From NCBI GenBank assembly GCA_003671065.1, contig QWPU01000041.1, forward strand, positions 1-8,867: a DNA stretch of 8,867 nt. Direction: 5' to 3'. Below the pieces are notes generated by a model. It saw only the letters and a program-made list of their open reading frames with translations. It searched no databases and was not told where the DNA came from. Positions 5,331-8,867 of this stretch are shown here, one piece after another (position 1 is the first letter of the stretch; each line of letters begins with the position of its first letter). Position numbers and translations under genes: made by a program. The DNA comes from Planctomycetota bacterium. Its GTDB lineage: Bacteria; Planctomycetota; Phycisphaerae; Phycisphaerales; SM1A02.

Positions 5331-6569
5331 ATGGACTCACCGCATTCGCACTATGGAGTTAACTCGCGCCTCAAGCCATTTGGCGCAACGATTTTTGCGG
5401 AAATGACTGCGCTCGCCGTCAAACACAACGCCGCGAATCTCGGTCAAGGCGCGCCTGACTTCGATGGTCCTGAGTTTCTCAAAGAGGCTGCGATCAAAGC
5501 GATTCGCGATGGTCGTGGGCAGTACGCGCGTATGACAGGATTGCCTGAACTCACCAAGGCGATTGCAACGCGCTTTGAGAAAACCAGCGGAATCTCCTAC
5601 GAACCCGATCGCGACATCGTCGTGACCTGCGGCGCGACGGAAGCGATTCTCGATTGCATGTTGGCGCTGCTTGAGCCTGGCGATGAAGTCCTGTTGTTCG
5701 AACCGTTCTATGACTCGTACCTTGCGTCGGTCGCGATGGCAGGGGGTATTGCGAAGATTGTCACGCTTGAAGCGCCGCACTTTCGCATCGATGAAGCAGC
5801 GATGCGCGCGGCAATCACACCGAAGACGCGCGTGATGTTGGTGAACAGCCCGCACAATCCGACGGGCCGAATCTTCGATGATGCTGAACGCGCCGCGATC
5901 GTGCGCGTGGCCAATGAGTTCGATCTCATCGTGATCAGTGACGAGGTGTACGAAGAATTGTTTTACGAAGTGAAGCATCGCACGCTCGTCACGGAGCCAG
6001 GAATGCGCGAGCGCACGATTGTGCTGGGTAGTCTTGGTAAATCGTTTTCGTTGACTGGTTGGAAAGTCGGTTGGGCGATCGCGCCGCCAACGCTTGCGGC
6101 CGCGGTGCGCAGCGGCCATCAATTCGCGTCGTTCTGCGCAGCGACTCCGCTGCAAGTTGCCGCTGCGACTGCGCTCACTGCGCCTGATTCGTACTTCGAA
6201 ACCTTTCGCGCGGAGTATCGCGCGCGGCGAGATCTCATGGTGAATGGGCTGCGTTCGTGCGGTCTTCCTTGCGCGATGCCCGAAGGAAGTTACTTCGCGC
6301 TTGCCAATCACGCGGCGTTTGGCTTCACGGATGACTTCGCGTTTTGCCGCCACCTTGTTGAGCACGGTGGTGTCGCAGCGATTCCACCAGGCGCGTTCTA
6401 CACCAACAAATCGAAGGCGAACGAATGGGTGCGCGTCGCGTTCTGCAAGAAGGACGAGACGATTCATACGGCGCTTGAACGATTAGCAAACTACCGCGCG
6501 CGGTTTGAGAGCGGTGAACTTCGCGGAAACAAGCTGTTAGAAACGAAGCCTCATGCCGCACCCATTTGA
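5331..6569 (+). CDS. PLP-dependent class I/II aminotransferase (YbdL/KAT-like)
   Basis: The 412-residue cytosolic enzyme should move an amino group from an amino acid to a 2-oxo acid. Fold type I landmarks are in order: NLGQGAPDFDGPEFL near residue 36, NSPHNPTG at 172-179 with Asn176, SDEVYE with Asp204 and Tyr207 which hold the cofactor, SLGKSFSLTGWKVGW with Lys237 forming the internal aldimine, and WVRVAFCKKDE with Arg368 for the substrate carboxylate. The SxGKxxxxTGWKVGW form and the FCKKDE ending resemble the YbdL (methionine) and kynurenine/glutamine aminotransferase branch more than classical aspartate aminotransferase. The substrate is therefore probably a bulky neutral amino acid, but this is inferred. 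The ATG at 5331 has no ribosome binding site; the next Met (residue 25, FAEM) would cut into the domain. The end overlaps the next gene by 17 bases, suggesting coupled translation. Confidence 0.93.
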   Translation: MDSPHSHYGVNSRLKPFGATIFAEMTALAVKHNAANLGQGAPDFDGPEFLKEAAIKAIRDGRGQYARMTGLPELTKAIATRFEKTSGISYEPDRDIVVTCGATEAILDCMLALLEPGDEVLLFEPFYDSYLASVAMAGGIAKIVTLEAPHFRIDEAAMRAAITPKTRVMLVNSPHNPTGRIFDDAERAAIVRVANEFDLIVISDEVYEELFYEVKHRTLVTEPGMRERTIVLGSLGKSFSLTGWKVGWAIAPPTLAAAVRSGHQFASFCAATPLQVAAATALTAPDSYFETFRAEYRARRDLMVNGLRSCGLPCAMPEGSYFALANHAAFGFTDDFAFCRHLVEHGGVAAIPPGAFYTNKSKANEWVRVAFCKKDETIHTALERLANYRARFESGELRGNKLLETKPHAAPI

Positions 6570-7476
6570 AGCACGCGAGATTTCCGCGTGGATCAGCGCC
6601 GCTCGCGCCGAACGAGCCGCGCGTGTGCTGTCGGATCCACGGTTACGACTCACTCGCATCGGCAGCGATGACCCGAAGACGCGACGCACGCTCGCCACGC
6701 AATTCAATGCCGAACCATTCGATGACTTGCGTCAACTCGCTGTCGCGACACCAAGCGTGCTCTGGATCGATCGACGCGAAGTGCTCGATGAACTCGAACG
6801 CGAAGTGCTCGCCAATGAAGACATCGCGATCGTCGCTGGCGCGTGCACGCTTCAGTTTCTGCTCGCACTGCCGCACTGCGAAACCGCACCGAGCTTTCGA
6901 CGCATGCAAGTGGGACGCGCGTTACTGAGTGTTGTCGAAACATTCGGCCGCGTTGAGGTCTTTCAAACAACCGTGTCCGTTGCTGATGAATCGAGGCTTG
7001 GTGAAGGACTTCGTGTCGCCGCTGCTTCAGCGCTTGCGGTGCTTGGATCGATCGATCAAGTGACTGCGCTTGGTGCTCGCGCAGGCACATTGACCGCCAG
7101 CGTCATCGGTGAACGAGGCTTGGGCACGCTTGCGATCGGAGTCGGCGTCGAAGCCGCGTCGTTTGCGCTCGTTGGCGAAGGAGGTCTCGCGACCGTTGCA
7201 TCGGGCCTCGTCGGTTGGCGGCGCAGAGACGGTTCGTGGATGGAAGAAGCGCGTCTTGAGAGTGACGGCGATGAGCCAACGATTCAAACGCTGCTCGAAG
7301 CTGAGCGTCCTTCAGGACGAAGCGAACATTCGGTTGCGACGGATGCTGCTCGTCAACGCGCTCGACTGCGCATCGCAGCACTCGCCGACACTGTGCGTCT
7401 CTCAGCGCGCACAGGTCAAAGCGAAAGCGTTGAAGCTATGCTCCAGAGCTTTGGCGTTGATCCATATGAAATGTGA
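6553..7476 (+). CDS. Hypothetical protein, faint Gfo/Idh/MocA resemblance
   Basis: The 307-residue protein is not one I can name. Residues 20-60 (RAARVLSDPRLRLTRIGSDD, then KTRRTLATQFNAEPFDDL) read like the second part of a Gfo/Idh/MocA NAD(P)-binding domain: partner helix, D-P-x-x-x-L-x-x-I, an x-D-x-x-P-x-x-R segment, and A-x-x-F-x-x-x-x-x-D-D-L. However, the GxGxxG loop that should come first is absent, and so is the E-K-P catalytic lysine motif. If the resemblance is real, this is a degenerate, non-catalytic member. The middle is rich in Ala, Gly and Val with no clear membrane helix. The start codon lies inside the aminotransferase gene (17-base overlap) and no other nearby start has a better site, so the two are probably one operon. 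A hairpin without a T-run follows the stop codon. Confidence 0.75.
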   Translation: MPHPFEAREISAWISAARAERAARVLSDPRLRLTRIGSDDPKTRRTLATQFNAEPFDDLRQLAVATPSVLWIDRREVLDELEREVLANEDIAIVAGACTLQFLLALPHCETAPSFRRMQVGRALLSVVETFGRVEVFQTTVSVADESRLGEGLRVAAASALAVLGSIDQVTALGARAGTLTASVIGERGLGTLAIGVGVEAASFALVGEGGLATVASGLVGWRRRDGSWMEEARLESDGDEPTIQTLLEAERPSGRSEHSVATDAARQRARLRIAALADTVRLSARTGQSESVEAMLQSFGVDPYEM

Positions 7477-7481
7477 CTCGA

Positions 7482-7507
7482 CGCGTGACCATTCGAGAGG
7501 TCATGCG
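7482..7507. terminator. Hairpin between the converging 6553 gene and rplU
   Basis: CGCGTGACC, loop ATTCGAGA, GGTCATGCG: a 9-bp stem with one G-U pair, six bases after the TGA of the upstream gene. No T-run follows on either strand, so termination here may depend on Rho, or the stem may protect mRNA 3' ends. Position suggests a 3'-end role for both genes. Confidence 0.4.
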
Positions 7508-7528
7508 AAAACTCGCGCGAAAACTCGC
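7505..7528. repeat. Tandem 12-bp repeat
   Basis: GCGAAAACTCGC occurs twice head to tail at 7505-7516 and 7517-7528. Each copy can fold as GCGA-AAAC-TCGC. It fills the spacer between the converging 6553 gene and rplU. Confidence 0.75.
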
Positions 7529-7541
7529 CCGTGCCCCGCGA

Positions 7542-7871
7542 TTACGCAGTGATAGCAAGCACTTCGATACGCGTGTAGTGCTGACGGTGACCAATGGTCT
7601 TGCGGTAACCCTTGCGGCGCTTGTACTTGCCGACGAGGACCTTTGGTCCATCAGCTTCGCCAAGCACCTTCGCGGTGACGGTTGCACCGACCAGGTAGGG
7701 GAGACCAATCTTCGCAGCACTGGTTCCCGCGGCATCACCAACGGCGAGCACCTTGTCGAAGATGAGCGTGGAGCCATCTTCGGCATCGTCACGAAGGTCG
7801 ATGTCGATGAGATCGCCCTGTTGAACTTTGATTTGGGTGCCGCTGTCTTCGATGATCGCGTACATAGTCAT
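7542..7871 (-). CDS. rplU: Large ribosomal subunit protein bL21
   Basis: The 109-residue protein binds 23S rRNA in the large subunit. It begins with the family's MYAIIEDSGTQIKVQQGD strand pattern and ends with the signature KYKRRKGYRKTIGHRQHYTR, whose basic residues contact rRNA; the length is normal for bL21. The ATG at 7871 is used because GGAAGA lies five bases upstream; the ATG two codons later (7865) gives the start most family members have and would be 11 bases from the same site. A promoter and a structured leader precede it. In most bacteria rpmA (bL27) follows directly, often then obgE. Here the next coding sequence downstream is a converging unrelated gene, so rplU stands alone. Confidence 0.96.
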   Translation of the reverse strand: MTMYAIIEDSGTQIKVQQGDLIDIDLRDDAEDGSTLIFDKVLAVGDAAGTSAAKIGLPYLVGATVTAKVLGEADGPKVLVGKYKRRKGYRKTIGHRQHYTRIEVLAITA

Positions 7872-7887
7872 GAGAGTCTTCCAATAG

Positions 7888-7918
7888 CCCCAATGCTCAC
7901 CAAGAGCGGGAGTTGGGG
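7888..7918 (-). promoter_or_regulatory. Structured 5' leader of rplU
   Basis: On the minus strand CCCCAA at the 5' end pairs with TTGGGG, and inside it GCTC pairs with GAGC around TTGGT, with an asymmetric bulge (CTCCC) on one side. The structure starts at the predicted transcript start and ends five bases before the GGAAGA ribosome binding site. Leaders of ribosomal protein genes often mimic the rRNA site for feedback control, and L21 leaders are known in other phyla; similarity to those is not established. Confidence 0.45.
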
Positions 7919-7925
7919 GTCGGGC

Positions 7926-7953
7926 ACAATAGCAAAAAATGCAGTTTCCTCAA
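7926..7953 (-). promoter_or_regulatory. Probable sigma-70-type promoter of rplU
   Basis: On the minus strand TTGAGG (7953-7948) and TATTGT (7931-7926) are 16 bases apart. Each matches four of six consensus bases. The predicted start is near 7919, giving a leader of about 48 bases. Confidence 0.5.
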
Positions 7954-7972
7954 GTCCTTTGTGCTGATCGAA

Positions 7973-8000
7973 TTGTTTTTGCCCTCCCTCGCGGTAGCAT
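7973..8000 (+). promoter_or_regulatory. Probable promoter of rnpB
   Basis: TTGTTT at 7973-7978 and TAGCAT at 7995-8000 are 16 bases apart. The start would fall at about 8006, which is where helix P1 of the RNase P RNA begins. This promoter and that of rplU lie back to back within about 75 bases. Confidence 0.5.
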
Positions 8001-8005
8001 CGTCG

Positions 8006-8412
<407 letters not shown>

Positions 8413-8420
8413 GCAGCAAT

Positions 8421-8458
8421 GGATGGCTTGTCCGAGAGGGCAAGCCGTCCGCCTTTTT
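8421..8458 (+). terminator. Intrinsic terminator of rnpB
   Basis: GGATGGCTTG pairs with CAAGCCGTCC (10 bp with one G-U), with the loop TCCGAGAGGG between them, and GCCTTTTTGT follows. It lies eight bases after the RNase P RNA 3' end. Confidence 0.88.
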
Positions 8459-8551
8459 GTCGGCGCCTTTTGCGCGCTCTCGACCTCACACTTTTTGAAC
8501 TTTCCTCTTGCCTTTGTCAGAGAAACCGTCAAGATAGTCACTTCACCCAAA

Positions 8552-8599
8552 CGGCGGTCAGATCACGGCGGCGGTCAACATTCCGTGATCAACATTCCG
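8552..8599. repeat. Cluster of short direct and inverted repeats before the last gene
   Basis: Three patterns interlock: CGGCGGTCA at 8552-8560 and 8569-8577; GATCACGG (8561-8568) with CCGTGATC (8583-8590), a perfect 8-bp inverted pair 14 bases apart; and TCAACATTCCG at 8575-8585 and 8589-8599. They lie 44 to 91 bases before the start codon at 8643, where regulator sites are common. Apart from this cluster I see nothing certain in the 8459-8642 spacer, and no convincing promoter. Confidence 0.6.
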
Positions 8600-8642
8600 A
8601 CGCGTTTGGAACTTGCAGGACGCAACAGCCAAAGAACACCTC

Positions 8643-8867
8643 ATGTCCAACAGCGCCAACTCCAACAACTCTGATTCGAACTCATCCTCTGACGGACTTC
8701 TTTCCGGCTCGAACGCCGCGAATTCGAAGGCGTCAAGCCTACAGAACTATCACATGTTGGCCTTTCGCAAGGCACTTCATCCTGAGTTCTTCGGCATTGA
8801 ATCACGCAATCGCGTTGAGCATGCCGACTACGAAACCGAAGCGTGGATCTTTCGCGGCGGTCATAGC
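8643..8867 (+). CDS. Hypothetical protein, N-terminal part
   Basis: The frame starts at ATG 8643 and stays open to the window edge (75 residues). The first 30 or so residues are a Ser/Asn-rich, low-complexity tail (MSNSANSNNSDSNSSSDG), with no signal peptide or membrane helix. Then comes what looks like a folded domain with YHMLAFRKALHPEFFGIESR and VEHADYETEAWIFRGGH. I do not recognise the family. The shift from low complexity to ordered, charged and aromatic sequence supports real coding. The ribosome binding site is weak (AAAGAAC upstream). It is preceded by the short-repeat cluster at 8552-8599 and by the rnpB terminator, so it has its own promoter. Confidence 0.65.
   Translation, partial: MSNSANSNNSDSNSSSDGLLSGSNAANSKASSLQNYHMLAFRKALHPEFFGIESRNRVEHADYETEAWIFRGGHS

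Noticed and set aside
5337..6467. Long minus-strand frame inside the aminotransferase gene (376 codons)
   Set aside because: The plus strand encodes an intact enzyme with all motifs; the antisense product is Arg/His-rich with no known pattern.

Overview
The window (about 8.9 kb, moderately GC-rich) looks like chromosomal DNA of a free-living bacterium with core housekeeping genes. A bacterial type-A RNase P RNA, a bL21 gene not followed by rpmA, a divergent membrane pyrophosphatase with an N-terminal signal-like segment and several unplaced small proteins make me lean towards Planctomycetota (Phycisphaerae-like) or a relative. That assignment is an inference from general character, not from any marker comparison.

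Layout. (1) Positions 2-232 hold the C-terminal end of a SAM-dependent methyltransferase. A duplicated 20-bp motif follows, then a gene for a probable secreted or lipid-anchored protein of unknown function (374-1105). (2) Positions 1112-1646 hold no credible gene. They hold a tandem repeat array, two nearly identical 182-bp units plus a shortened one, lying directly downstream of a minus-strand tRNA-Gly(UCC) gene (1647-1718). Each unit carries a copy of the tRNA 3' acceptor strand, discriminator and trailer. The array also contains long hairpins. This is the most unusual part of the window. (3) hppA (1988-4477) encodes an ion-translocating membrane pyrophosphatase. It has a good ribosome binding site, a leader hairpin, and a strong terminator at 4507-4540. 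(4) A RluA-type pseudouridine synthase gene (4539-5324, minus) converges on hppA. It starts six bases away from a divergent aminotransferase gene (5331-6569, plus), which overlaps the next gene (6553-7476), a protein of unknown function with a faint Gfo/Idh resemblance. (5) rplU (minus, 7542-7871), with a structured leader and promoter, lies divergent to rnpB (plus, about 8006-8412), which has its own promoter and terminator. (6) A spacer with short direct and inverted repeats leads to the 5' end of an unidentified gene that runs off the window at 8643.

Functional links. Several genes concern RNA and translation: tRNA-Gly, RNase P RNA that would process that tRNA, a pseudouridine synthase and bL21. 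The pyrophosphatase recovers energy from the PPi made by tRNA charging and polymerisation. The only likely operon is aminotransferase plus the overlapping 6553 gene. I see no defence system, CRISPR array, transposase or integrase gene. The candidate for something undescribed is the tRNA-like repeat array behind tRNA-Gly.
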